Shown here piece by piece: positions 45,601 through 56,600 of a stretch of 64,000 nt of DNA. The notes beneath the pieces were generated by a model. It was not told the DNA's origin. It was given only the letters and a program-made list of their open reading frames with translations, and made no database searches. Every line of letters starts with the position of its first letter. Position 1 is the stretch's first letter. The stretch lies in contig OY294067.1 of the NCBI GenBank assembly GCA_958510875.1, positions 152,549,962-152,613,961 of the forward strand. Direction: 5' to 3'. The stretch is from Endomychus coccineus. Its lineage: Eukaryota; Arthropoda; Insecta; Coleoptera; Endomychidae. The translations under genes and the position numbers were made by a program.

Positions 45601-48600
45601 TTAAACATTATCATCGATGGGTAACAAACTCACACGGGACACTGCACGTTTTATAAAGCCGTTGGAGGTTTTTATTGAAATCACTCTAGTGTTGTTGTCC
45701 TTTCCTAGATGTAATTCCGTTACTCTACCCGTCAGCCATCGTAATGGTGGTAGATGGTCTTCTTTGATTATGACCATGTTTCCCACTTGAAGTTCCATGG
45801 CATTTTCCGGTTGAGTCTTCCATTTACTTCGTTGCTGCAAGGAAGAAATATATTCCTTGCTCCATCGCTTCCAAAAGTAATGACGCAGTTGTTCAATGTT
45901 CTGCCATCGGGACAACCTATTTTGGTGTATGTGGGTGATGTCAGGATGTGGGGAAGATAGTAGCGAGTCACCAATCAAAAAATGTCCAGGAGAGAGATAA
46001 AGGAGGTCATGTGGGTCATTGGACAAGGGTGTGATGGGTCGGAAATTTAATATTGCTTCAATTTGTGTTAATATAGTAGTAAATGCTTCAAACGTTAAAT
46101 TGGCGTTTCCTATTATCCGTTTTAAATGATGTTTTATGAATTTTTTGATAATTGAGCAAGTACTGAATTCAAAACGTGGTGAAGACATTATTTTTAGTTT
46201 GAAAGTATAATTGTGATTACTCACGATCAGTTTGGTTTGTTTAGATTGACACCATCGAGTGTTAAGATCTATGTGAATAGATTCGTCCCATCCGATCTCT
46301 AGTTGCCATAGGGTTTGTAATATCAACTTTGCTAGCATATTAGTTGCACCTATCAAACATAGGGGATCGAAGAGTTGAGAAATTTCGGATAGCATCGAAC
46401 GTTTTGTGAAGCGATTTGTTTTTTCCAATTGTACTATATATTGCAGTGAGTCAGACAAATTATTCCAAAGAACGCCTAATGTTTTTGACTCTGTTATGTT
46501 TTCCGTAAGTAATGATTGCACGATGTCTACCGGTTGTACTTCGATTGGCTCGTGATTTGTATTTGATACCCATTTTCTTAAGTCAAATCCTGCCGTTGCT
46601 AGTAAATCAGTCACATTAGTTTTGATTTGAGTAAGCTCTTCTACTGTTTCAGCCCCAGTTAAAAGATCGTCAACATAAAAATCATTAGTGATAATATTAT
46701 TCGTAATCTTTGAATTAGTGTGATGATTTTCTGCAGCTAGGTGCTTTAAAGATTTTATAGCTAGATATGGTGCACTTCCGGTGCCATATGTCACTGTATT
46801 GAGACTGTAAACTTTTACAGGTTGAGTAGCGTCCGAGCGCCAAAATATTTTCTGGTACTCGCGTTGATCGGGCTCAATTAATATCTGCCTATACATTTTT
46901 GCGATGTCCGCTTTAATCACGAATGAATGCTGTCTAAAGCGTACTAAAATGCTGAATAAATCATTTTGAAGCGCGGGTCCTATCATTTGAACATCGTTTA
47001 ATGATAGACCGGATGTTGTTTTGGCGGAACCGTCAAAAACCACCCTTAACTTGGTAGTTGAACTGTCCTGTTTAAAAACTGCATGATGAGGCAGGTAAAA
47101 TCCGCGATCATGACTGTCTTGGTCAGTTACATTCGTCATGTGGCCTAATGCTTCATATTCGGACATGAAATCACCATATTGTTGTTTTAATGCCAAATTT
47201 TTATCGAGCTTCCGTTCCAGAGCATAAAACCGTTTCAATGCATTTGTATATGAGTTGCCTAAGGCTTGCACATTTGATTTGAAGGGAATGCTTACAATAA
47301 ACTGACCATTATTGTGACGCCTTGTGGTTTGTGAAAAATGATTTTCGCACATTTTCTCTTCACGTGATAAGTTCGATCTGCCTTCTTGATAATTTTCAAG
47401 TTCCCAAAATTTAGATATTTGTTTGTGAATTTTGTCATTTATACTCAAATTGCATTGAATATGATATCTAGGAAAAACATGACTACCTGAGACTATCCAG
47501 CCCAATTTTGTTTTATGTAATATTAAATTTGAATCAGAAATCTTAATTTGACCTATGCATAACAAATCCCAAAATAGATTTGCACCTATCAATAAATCTA
47601 TATTAGCGGGCTTATAAAATGTCGGATCTGCTAGCTGTATGTTTGTGGGAATATGTATATGTGAAATATCAATTGGTTCACTTGGTAGATGTGCTGTAAT
47701 TTTAGGCAAGACCAAACATTGCAATTCAACTTGAAAATCGTTTGTATTTGATTTCAAGTTTATAGAAGTGCTAGAAGTAATATTTGATTTAGATTGGTTA
47801 ATTCCTATCACCGGAATAAAAGTTTTGTTTTGTTCTAACTTTAAGCGGCTACAAGTTTCAGCAGATATAAAGTTTGATTGCGAGCCTGAATCAAGTAGAA
47901 CTCGACATTGATGTTTCTGACCTGTGATATCAAAAATTGAAACCATTGCGGTTGATAACAATGTTTGTGCTTGCATTGCATGTGCACAATGGGTCACGGT
48001 AGGAGAGCTACCTTGCTGTGACGTCGATGGTTGATTGATTTGTATTGGTGTGATTAAGTTTTCATTGTGCAACAATGTATGATGTTTTTTATGACATATC
48101 TTGCATGAATACCTTGATTTGCAACTTTGCACATCATGACCCTGGTATAAGCAATTCTGACATAACTTACGAATTTTTGATTGTGTTGTCCGCGACTCTA
48201 ATATCAACGATAGAAATTTTTGGCATGTAAAAATGGAATGCGGTTTTTCTGCATCTTTGCAGAATGAACAAACCTTTTGTTGTGCAACGAGATAATTGAA
48301 ATTGGGTTTCGAATTACCGGGCAACTTGGTCTTGTCACGACCAGTATTTGATAGGTTATGATTTAGAGACTTATTATTGAACAATTTATCTAATAGTTTT
48401 GCTCTATTTGCTAAAAATGTTGTAAGACATTCAATGGTGGGAGCTTTTTGTTCAACGATGTGGCGTTCCCATTCGCGCTTTGTGCTATAGTCTAGCTTTT
48501 GACAAACTAAATGAATTAGCAGCCTGTTTGCTAAATTGTTTGGGTCATCTATAGTTTTAATCGCCTCTAATTGATTTGAAATATCGTCCGATAGTTGACG

Positions 48601-49257
48601 TAATAACGCTGATGATTCTTTGACTACAGGTGGTAATTCAAACAGGCATTTTATATGTTTTATGATAATGCTTTCCCTGTCTTCAAATCTCTCTATTAAT
48701 TTATTCCAAGCAATTGGATAATTAGCATCTGAGATAGATATTGCTTGAATAACTCGAGCAGCATCTCCACTCAAAGCTGCTTTCAGGTATTGAAATTTAT
48801 CGATATTAGTAATATTAGTATTTGAATGTATTAACGAAAAGAATGAATCATGAAAATTTAACCATTCATTAAAACGTCCATCAAAGCCGGGAATTTTAAT
48901 TTCAGGTAACTTCACACGTTGTTGATATGGTGGAGATCCAGGAACAATATTGCTTTGAATGTTTGTAAGTAAACGCTTTCCGATACCAAGATTCTGATAA
49001 TAATGAGTTTCAAAAGCTTCGCGTTGACTTAATGCCTCATCTTCGTCATCGTTTAATTCTTCAATATCATTTTGAATTTCATTGAATTGACTATAAATTA
49101 TTTCGATATCATTGTAGCGTATTTGTAACTCCTCAGACATGTGATCGGGTTCAAACTTATTTAGAAAATTTCTGAAAGAAGTTAATTTTGCTTTCAAAGT
49201 ACCCCGTTTCTTTATTAATGATTTCAATCTGTTAGCATTTTCATTTGAATCAGGCAT
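45601..49257 (-). CDS. BEL-2 Gag-Pol, 1218 codons, lacking RNase H and most of integrase
   Basis: Starts MPDSNENANRLKSLIKK. Residues about 110-260 are a DUF1759 Gag (LPEIKIPGFDGRFNEWLNFH, AWNKLIERFEDRESIIIKHI). CCHC-like knuckles follow at about 330-395 (CSFCKDAEKPHSIFTC, CKICHKKHHTLLH). The Pao protease active site LLDSGSQSNFIS is near 454. RT has FVIKADIAKMYRQILI near 781 and NDFYVDDLLTG with both aspartates near 861. Near residue 1020 the RT connection (SNHNYTFKLKIMSSPRFEF) runs directly into the integrase C-terminal part (FIKHHLKRIIGNANLTFEAF, TPGHFLIG-like SPGHFLIG) and the post-integrase domain. RNase H, the integrase zinc finger and most of its core are gone, yet the frame stays open. 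Probably non-autonomous. Confidence 0.92.
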   Translation of the reverse strand: MPDSNENANRLKSLIKKRGTLKAKLTSFRNFLNKFEPDHMSEELQIRYNDIEIIYSQFNEIQNDIEELNDDEDEALSQREAFETHYYQNLGIGKRLLTNIQSNIVPGSPPYQQRVKLPEIKIPGFDGRFNEWLNFHDSFFSLIHSNTNITNIDKFQYLKAALSGDAARVIQAISISDANYPIAWNKLIERFEDRESIIIKHIKCLFELPPVVKESSALLRQLSDDISNQLEAIKTIDDPNNLANRLLIHLVCQKLDYSTKREWERHIVEQKAPTIECLTTFLANRAKLLDKLFNNKSLNHNLSNTGRDKTKLPGNSKPNFNYLVAQQKVCSFCKDAEKPHSIFTCQKFLSLILESRTTQSKIRKLCQNCLYQGHDVQSCKSRYSCKICHKKHHTLLHNENLITPIQINQPSTSQQGSSPTVTHCAHAMQAQTLLSTAMVSIFDITGQKHQCRVLLDSGSQSNFISAETCSRLKLEQNKTFIPVIGINQSKSNITSSTSINLKSNTNDFQVELQCLVLPKITAHLPSEPIDISHIHIPTNIQLADPTFYKPANIDLLIGANLFWDLLCIGQIKISDSNLILHKTKLGWIVSGSHVFPRYHIQCNLSINDKIHKQISKFWELENYQEGRSNLSREEKMCENHFSQTTRRHNNGQFIVSIPFKSNVQALGNSYTNALKRFYALERKLDKNLALKQQYGDFMSEYEALGHMTNVTDQDSHDRGFYLPHHAVFKQDSSTTKLRVVFDGSAKTTSGLSLNDVQMIGPALQNDLFSILVRFRQHSFVIKADIAKMYRQILIEPDQREYQKIFWRSDATQPVKVYSLNTVTYGTGSAPYLAIKSLKHLAAENHHTNSKITNNIITNDFYVDDLLTGAETVEELTQIKTNVTDLLATAGFDLRKWVSNTNHEPIEVQPVDIVQSLLTENITESKTLGVLWNNLSDSLQYIVQLEKTNRFTKRSMLSEISQLFDPLCLIGATNMLAKLILQTLWQLEIGWDESIHIDLNTRWCQSKQTKLIVSNHNYTFKLKIMSSPRFEFSTCSIIKKFIKHHLKRIIGNANLTFEAFTTILTQIEAILNFRPITPLSNDPHDLLYLSPGHFLIGDSLLSSPHPDITHIHQNRLSRWQNIEQLRHYFWKRWSKEYISSLQQRSKWKTQPENAMELQVGNMVIIKEDHLPPLRWLTGRVTELHLGKDNNTRVISIKTSNGFIKRAVSRVSLLPIDDNV

Positions 49258-49555
49258 GTTGATATTGACTTTATTAACACAAACGAAACAATACTAAATG
49301 GGAATATTAGGAATACTTATACAGGAAGGACTCACCCACGCTATTTCTTCCTTTGATGATATGTATGCGATGTTAAGCCCCGTCTTCGTACTAGCGGCTT
49401 ATCTTGAATTGTTGAAGTACCTATATATGCATTATAGGCAAATGATGTGATGTTGTTCCATTGACACTCACACTGGTCTAGGTTGATGCTTCCGACAGTT
49501 TAAGTGAATGGATGTGTTGAATTGTAAAAAACCAAAAGGCACTGGAATTTTTACA

Positions 49556-49573
49556 ATCCGGTTCGAAGGACCA
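49556..49573 (-). promoter_or_regulatory. BEL-2 primer-binding site, tRNA-Tyr-like
   Basis: Three bases inside the 5' LTR the minus strand reads TGGTCCTTCGAACCGGAT, matching with one mismatch the complement of the animal tRNA-Tyr 3' end (CCGGCTCGAAGGACCA). Confidence 0.7.
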
Positions 49574-49576
49574 AAA

Positions 49577-50121
49577 TGTTAAGATGCGACAGCAGTTGAT
49601 CGCACCTTAAAGTGATTGGATGCGAAATGTTTTATGCGACAGCATTGATCGCACTTTGAAATTGTTGAATATTCTTCCACTTGTAATGAAACACGACTTG
49701 TTTAATTTTGCTTGTATTTGGTAAAAAATCACGGTGAAATATATAAGCAAGTTACAAACTCAAGAGTTGGAAAAATACTACAAATTACAGCCTGATAGAA
49801 ATTCTAAACTAAACAGTTATCCCTACTACACTCCTCATGGGGTTGTTTGTCATTCGGTATAATATTTAGAGGTAGAAGTTCATTCTATGTCTTATTGGAA
49901 AATTCCGCTTAATCGTTTATTGCTATGCAACCTTTCTGCGAATTCTTACTTTGTGTTTACGACAGGAAAGTCCAGTATCACTTTGTTCCAAAATACCTAT
50001 TATAAACGGATTAAGCTCATTTCGGTTCACTTAAATAATTACGATACCTAATATAATACAGGAATATTTACAATTGAGTTTTATGGATCTTTCAAAGGAT
50101 GTCTTTGGTTTGGAACAAACA
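49577..50121 (-). repeat. BEL-2 5' LTR
   Basis: 545 bases, reads identical to 44,826-45,370. Confidence 0.95.
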
Positions 50122-50790
50122 AAAAGTTTCTAGCGATTTCCATAACATTGTTTCTATAAGATATCTTTACATAGCATTGATGTGTCCGCACCTTGAGTAT
50201 TGCTCTTCTATATGGTCTCCTTCTTATAATGTTCATCGCATGAGGATTGAAAGGATTCAACATAAGTTCTTACGATTTGCCGCATATAAAATGAATATTA
50301 GATTTCGTGACTATAATTTCAATTACGACTTAGTTCAATCTATTCTAAATATTGAAAAATTAACATTACGTAGAAATCACAATGATCTAAAATTTTTATT
50401 CAAACTCATTAATGGGTTAGTTAACTGTCCTGATTTACTATCAGAAATCAATTTCCGCTTTCCCCAAAGGAATACCCGCTCGTCTAATATTAATATATTA
50501 CACATACCATATAGCAGAACAAACTACCTAATGCATTCTCCATTTTGTCGTATTTTAACTACCGCAAATCATTACTCAAACATCAATTTTTGGAACCTTA
50601 CTTTGGTTGCTTTTCAAAGGACTTCAACTGGCTCAACATAGATAAATTATGTAATTTCGAATGTATGTGTATGTCTGTTTATATGTGCAATGTAAACTCT
50701 TTATTTTATATTCTTTTTACGATACATTATATCTTACTGAATTTGTTATACTGTAAAAGGGTTCGTCCAGTTAATAAATAAATAAATAAA
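50122..50790 (+). pseudogene. LINE C, RT C-terminus and 3' end after the BEL-2 insertion
   Basis: The frame continues from 44,825 with SSDFHNIVSIRYLYIALMCP, HLEYCSSIWSPSYNVHRMRI and ERIQHKFLRFAAYKMNIRF, ending near RTSTGST at 50,638. A 3' UTR of about 130 bases ends in TAAA repeats (taaataaataaataaata, about 50,774-50,791), the tail expected of a LINE. Apart from 5' truncation and the BEL-2 insertion this C-terminal reading is open. Confidence 0.8.
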
Positions 50791-50837
50791 TATCTGGAAG
50801 TTCTATCAAGTCTGCTTATCAGAATTGACAATCCTCA

Positions 50838-50890
50838 AGCTTGCACTGAAGATGTCACATGTGATGGTTGGCGAAACGTCGGCATCAAAT
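50838..50890 (+). other. Hammerhead-like core motif (possible Penelope-type remnant)
   Basis: CTGAAGA (50,846-50,852) followed about 20 bases later by GCGAAACGTCGGC (50,871-50,883) has the CUGANGA...GAAA...GUC order of hammerhead ribozymes found in Penelope-like elements. The intervening helix II is not clean, so this may be a degenerate copy or chance. An AAT repeat follows at 50,931-50,947. Confidence 0.3.
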
Positions 50891-51160
50891 CCTATTGTGA
50901 CGCGGAATACATCAGGAAGCCAAAAATTTTCAATAATAATAATAATTTGTTTATAATTAATAGTTAATATAAATAGCATCTATATATGTAGGTTTGTTTA
51001 GTGTTAACTATAAATCAAAGTTCAATGAGTGTAATCTCATTTTCGATTTTTTTCAAACCTTCTCAGTGACAACGTTTTTTATCGAAATCTCGTTGTATTA
51101 ATTTATGTAAAACATGATATAATATAATAATATGTAAAACATAATATGATCTCTTATATA

Positions 51161-51347
51161 ATTTAGTTTATACATCGCCATTTTTCAACTTAAAATATTA
51201 TAACTTATCTGAATCACTTTTAAACTCTTATGCAGCCATTATCAAGAGAGTTTACATATGTCTTTGACAATGGCTGCGTCTTAGTTGAAAAGTGCTTTAT
51301 ATAAGTTATAATTTTAAGTGAAAAATGGTGATAGTGAGAACTAAATT
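51161..51347. repeat. Short hairpin repeat (MITE-like)
   Basis: Arms about 51,161-51,247 and 51,264-51,347 are reverse complements with some mismatches (anchors: cgccatttttcaacttaaaa versus ttttaagtgaaaaatggtg, and gcagccatt versus aatggctgc). The loop is about 16 bases. Confidence 0.8.
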
Positions 51348-51663
51348 ATATTATTATATTACATTATACCTAGTATAGTATAGTATATTATTCAAAAGAT
51401 AGACAGATCATAAAAGGCTTACCCAGAACCCAACTTAGTTATCAATAAGAATCATTCAAAACGAAATTGTATATTAGAAAATCTTGTTGTTCTGAGTGCG
51501 GTCCTGTTCATCTTGAGATTAAATTAATTGCTAGTAAGTTTCAGATTTACACTCATGCCAACCTAACTAGCACAAAGTACATCAAAATGGCGAAACAACC
51601 CGGACGCCTCTCTTGCGCAGTATTTTTGAAAGTGACTATTAAACAAAAGTCGTACCTTCCGCC

Positions 51664-51910
51664 CATATAGTTAATATCATAGTCAAAGTATACAGGTCTG
51701 CCGGAGCCCCCCTTCTACTCTTTTTAAAATTCGAGTGCAAGCAGATTGGTCGTTCATTTCGTTTATTTAATGTTATTGACGACGATATAATATGATGTTG
51801 TTCTGTGCCGGCGATGTGATTGGAGGAGCTAGGTGACGTCACCTAGCGCGAGAAACGATGGAAGGGAGGCTGCCAGAGACCTGTATACTTTGACTATGGT
51901 TAATATATAC
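51664..51910. repeat. Inverted-repeat element with CRE-like palindrome inside
   Basis: Arms 51,664-51,716 and 51,861-51,910 match in reverse complement (anchor agtcaaagtatacaggtct versus agacctgtatactttgact). Between them, 51,828-51,847 is a perfect 20-base palindrome GCTAGGTGACGTCACCTAGC with a central TGACGTCA, the consensus CRE/ATF site. The element resembles a small nonautonomous DNA transposon. Confidence 0.75.
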
Positions 51911-51954
51911 TCCTAGTGACGGACGAATTAGATTGATATATCAAATTCAATGCT

Positions 51955-52150
51955 CAACCTACATCGGCGGCTGTGGCCGAGGTGGTTGAGATCCCGGTAA
52001 TGCAGTTTGGTTCCCGACTTCTAACTCCAAGCAGCAATTTCAGTTTGGTAATTTTTATATATTTTTTGTAATACTAGGTTAGTAGGTTATTTGAAATATA
52101 ATTGATTGATGTTCCTTCGTTGTACACATTTGATTTTCCTTGCCTTAGAA
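51955..52150 (+). repeat. Possible tRNA-derived SINE
   Basis: TGTGGCCGAGGTGGTTGAG (about 51,972-51,990) resembles a pol III A box of Leu/Ser tRNAs, and GGTTCCCGACTTC (about 52,018-52,030) a weak B box. The body that follows (aatactaggttagtaggtta, then ttgattgat...ttttccttgcc) recurs at about 54,985-55,100 and 55,270-55,390 and inverted at about 55,700-55,830, so it belongs to a repeat family. Confidence 0.4.
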
Positions 52151-53010
52151 CACATGTATTATCAAAGTGCATTTACACTCGACTTTAGCTTAATGATCTC
52201 TCGTGTATTTTTGTGTATATGATATGAACACGGAAGATATCCCGTTGACATCAAGTGACAGGATTACATTGCAGTCATAGATTAGATATTATATATAGGA
52301 GATAGATAGGCAACTCACTGCATAAAACTTTGTTGCTGATCGTAGCGCCACGGTGAGTGGTGTAAGAAATATATTGGATTTGCGGGTAATTTGAAATACT
52401 TACGGATTTGGTGTAAATTGACTTTTAAAATATCAAGAATAGTGAATTAAAATTTGTTTCGAGTTATTCTTCATATTTTTAAAACTTGTCCATTTAAAGT
52501 CCGTTATTTTTATCTTGAAATAAATTTATATCACTTAATATCTCATCAATTCTTAGATATTGATGAACTAAAGTGACAACATATAAAAATCTGTAAAATG
52601 TGTGAAATAAGTAAATCACATATAAAGATAGAAAACGACTGAGAAAGACCTGAAAGTGTCATTATTCGTAAGGAATTCTGAAAGATTATTCAGCCGACTT
52701 ATACTCCATAGGAACAAGGAAAAGTTAGTGGAATTAAACACATTTATGGATTAGTTTATTTTTATATTCTAGACAGGTATAAAATAATCTATAATAACTT
52801 TCATTTCAAAATTTAACTATTTTAAATTGTTTGAATTCGAACATATTCAAGTTCTTGACTAGCGTAATAAAGTTTCATATATACAGTTGTGAAATTTTCA
52901 ATGATGAATAAATTTCATCTTATGAAATGGACAACTGGGAAAGTGAATTGTACATAAATTTTATTTATTACATATTGATATTATATATTCTCACACTGCC
53001 ATTGCGAATT
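52151..53010. other. AT-rich DNA, nothing recognised
   Basis: No open frame, RNA or repeat signature identified; lies downstream of the small minus-strand spliced gene. Confidence 0.4.
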
Positions 53011-53526
53011 TCAGTCTTTTTTTTCTGAGGATAATTCCACATCGAGGCGTTTTGCAGTCCTCTTGAAACTAGAAGCAATCTTATGTAGTTTCCTTGCTTT
53101 AGGTGTTAACTCTGCTACAAATCTAGTTTTAATGGTTTTCATCAAGTTAACTCGATATCGTAAATCTATAAAGATACAAGGTATTAAAAACTACAAACCA
53201 TTTAAGCTTGATTTTGCAAGACAAAAAACAGATTCGAATGGATCAATATTCCTTACCTCTTCTACTCTTAGGAGTATGAATGGATGCAGGTACCTCACAA
53301 ACAGTTGCGATGGGTGATGTGGCTTTTGGTAAATCGAAAAAATCCTCACTTCCATATTTGTAGGTATCTGGAACGAAGAATCAGTTTTATTATGTGTTAA
53401 TCATGAAGTTATAGAAGTATTTGGTAATAACGGAACATTATTGAAATTTTATTAATCTTTGGAATTGCAAATCTTACCCTCAACTGATGATGGTCCAGGT
53501 AAATTGTAATCATCAGCAGTCATTTC
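53011..53526 (-). CDS. 3' end of a spliced gene (three exons), possibly THAP-family tail
   Basis: Three minus-strand exons fit with GT-AG introns and one continuous frame: exon 53,478-53,526 (EMTADDYNLPGPSSVE), intron 110 bp, exon 53,257-53,367 (DTYKYGSEDFFDLPKATSP, CEVPASIHTPKSRR), intron 91 bp, exon 53,011-53,165 (DLRYRVNLMKTIKTRFVAEL, TPKARKLHKIASSFKRTAKR, then stop). Donors read GTAAG twice; acceptors TTCCAG and TTATAG. The last exon is a basic, helical segment like the one that follows THAP domains in insect THAP proteins; that assignment is inference. ATG in the first listed exon could be a start, or more 5' exons may exist; the 53.65-57.13 kb palindrome begins 127 bases upstream. Confidence 0.6.
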
Positions 53527-53653
53527 CTGCAAACATGTATTAGATGTAACTAGAACTTCTCCTATAAAAAGTAATAGTTATTCAAGTTCAAATTACAATT
53601 CCTTTATTCAAATGGAATAAATTTGTGAAATTATATTTCACTTAACCTACCAT

Positions 53654-56600
53654 GGGTAATTATGACGTATATGGGAACCAGCTCCGATTTTGACGAATTT
53701 TTTTTTATGGACTACTTACATGTTCCTTATGTAGAATCGAAAAAGAAAACTCTCCGCTAAAGTGCCTTTTTCTCAAAAAAAAATCATTATTTGTCCCAAA
53801 TCTAGACATTCTGTCACGTTTTTCTTCTATATATATGGTCACAATTTGCACGAAACTGTTATTTTCAGCAACCTATGGCATTGTTTTCGTAAATAAATGC
53901 TAATTAGAGGTTCAACAGTATTTAGAAACCGTATAGTTCGCGAAATAAAATTGTAAACAGTAACCGCCATTAAATTGCATTTTATGAAGTGACGTTACGT
54001 CGTAACTAGATTCTCTTGACACCCAACATTCGCAAACCATAGAATCGTATATTTCATTGGATTCGTACTATTAACGTTTTAATGTAGTCTATGGTCAAAA
54101 TCTTGCTCGCAACAAATGCGCCAGGCTTCGGAATGCGCTTCCGCGCTTTGGCACCGTTGTTATACCAAATAACTAAATACAATGTGAAGATTTCGCATCA
54201 GCGATTCTTGAACAAATACAATGTGTTGATTCCGCATCAGCGATTCTTGCCCAGGCAGTAAAACTCACTTCATAGTCCTGGCAATGAGCCGGGATTTCAG
54301 CTATAATAAAAAAAAGACATGTAGGTCAGAATCAAACCTATTCTTGTAGAATTCGATTCGTGAAGTTATCAGGATCATTCATAACACATAAAACCTCATC
54401 AGTCACCCTCCGCCCCCCCCCCCTCCTTGGGGGCCAGATATGACCCCGAAAAGGATAATTTCGAATTTAAAATTGACCAATTTGATCGATTTCCATAACC
54501 AGAATTGATTTGAAGTAAATCTGACGTCAAAATCGTGATCAGCGACCCAAAAAAATCCTTGGTAAATTCGAAATTACCACCAAACCCCTTGGAGTCAGAC
54601 AGTGGGCTGGGGGGGGGGGGCGTTGTGACCGCGAGGTTTTATGTGTTATGAATGATCCTGATAACCCCACGAATGGAATCCCGCAAAAGTCTTTCGATTC
54701 TGACCTACATTTCTTTTTTTTTTCCGGTTCGTTGATGGACTATCATGAACTTTTGCTTCCAATATGGTAGGAACCAAACTCCTAGCGGCAATGTTATCGC
54801 AGGTTAGTTTGTTAAATTGTTATATATATCAAGTTCTTCTATTTTCTCAAAAGTCAGTTGCTCTAAATTCTTTTAGAAAACCGAGGAACATATGAAACCG
54901 CGACCGCAGTAAAACCCGCTTCATAAACTTTTGATTTTATTAGCGTTGGTACAAAACTCCAAGCGGCAATGTTATCGCAGGTTGGTTTGTTAAATTTTTA
55001 TATGTTTTTGGGAATACTAGGGTAGTAGGTTATTTGAAAGCTTGTCTCTGCAATTGATTGATTTTCCTTGCCCTTGTACACATTCTTAAAATATATATGA
55101 GGCCGCTGATGTAGGTTAGTAGGTTATTTTTGGATTCAGGGGGAAATAATGTGCTATAGTAGTATATACTTCGATAGCGTGATTTCTAAATAGGACATTG
55201 TGAGATCTGCTCAACTTAGCCAATAGCACTTTTTTGTCATAACGACTTCAAAAATAATTGACATACATATTAAGGTTAGTTTGTTAAATTTTTATATATT
55301 TTTGGAAATACTATGTTAGTAAGAGTTATTTGAAAGTTCATTTTTGAAATTGATTGAATTTCCTTGCTCTGGTACACATCGTTTCAATAATATGCGACCA
55401 TTGTTCCCCAACACTTACCTCACCATAATATCTTTTTACCTTTCCCTCCATGGCGAAGGTTGTTCACACCTCCCCGTTGGTTTTTGCTGGGCAATAACTA
55501 TTTTCTGTCGTATTCAATACTTAATATGTATGTCAATTATTTTTGAAGTCGTTATGCCAAAAAGTGCTATTGGCTAAGTTGAGCAGATCTCACAATGTCC
55601 TATTTAGAAATCACGCTATCGAAGTATATACTACTATAGCACATTATTCCCCCGTGAATCCAAAAATAACCTACTGACCTACATCAGCGGCCTCATATAT
55701 ATTTTAAGAATGTGTACAAGGGCAAGGAAAATCAATCAATTGCAGACAAGCTTTCAAATAACCTACTACCCTAGTATTCCCAAAAACATATAAAAATTTA
55801 ACAAACTAACCTGCGATAACATTGCCGCTTGGAGTTTTGTACCAACGCTATTGGAATCAAAAGTTTATGAAGCGGGTTTTACTGCGGTCCCGGTTTCATA
55901 TGTTCTTCGGTTTTCTAAAAGAATTTAGAGCAACTTACTTTTGAAGAAATAGAAGAACTTGATAAAAAAATGGATCAATTACAAAAGTTAACTTTGAAAT
56001 AACGTTAAGTAGGGTAGTATTCCCAAAAATATATAACAATTTAACAAACTAACCTGCGATAACGTTGCCGCTAGGAGTTTGGTTCCTACCATATTGGAAG
56101 CAAAAGTTCATGATAGTCCATCAACGAACCGAAAAAAAAAAGAAATGTTGGTCAGAATCGAAAGACTTTTGCGGGATTCGATTCGTGGGGTTATCAGGAT
56201 CATTCATAACACATAAAACCTCGCGGTCACTACGCCCTCCCCCCCTCCCACTGTCTGACCTCCAAGGGGTTTGGGGGTAATTTCGAATTTACCAATGGTT
56301 TTCTGGGTCGCTGATCACGATTTTGACGTCAGATTCACTTCAAATCAATTCTGGTTATGGAAATCGATCAAATTGGTCAATTTTAAATTCGAAATTATCC
56401 TTTTCGGGGTCATATCTGGCCCCCAAGGGGGGGGGGCGGAGGGTGACTGATGAGGTTTTATGTGTTATGAATGATCCTGATAACTTCACGAATCGAATTC
56501 CACAAGAATAGGTTTGATTCTGACCTACATGTCTTTTTTTTGTTATAGCCGAAATTCCGGCTCATTGCTTGAACTATGAAGCGAGTTTTACTGCCTGGGC

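Larger units (their letters stand above)
44826..50121 (-). mobile_element. Young BEL/Pao retrotransposon with internal deletion (BEL-2)
   Basis: 5.3-kb minus-strand element with 545-base LTRs (44,826-45,370 and 49,577-50,121) that read as identical base for base by eye. Flanked by a perfect 5-bp target duplication aaaag (44,821-44,825 and 50,122-50,126). It holds one open Gag-Pol frame of 1218 codons, a purine tract beside the 3' LTR and a tRNA-Tyr-like primer site beside the 5' LTR. It interrupts the ORF of LINE C. Identical LTRs imply a very recent insertion. Confidence 0.95.

Noticed and set aside
53063..53317. 84-codon plus-strand frame
   Set aside because: It runs antisense across exons and introns of the better supported minus-strand spliced gene.
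54400..54620. C- and G-runs near the palindrome considered as a G-quadruplex regulatory site
   Set aside because: They are mirrored in the other arm and lie beside each other as part of the repeat; no gene promoter nearby.
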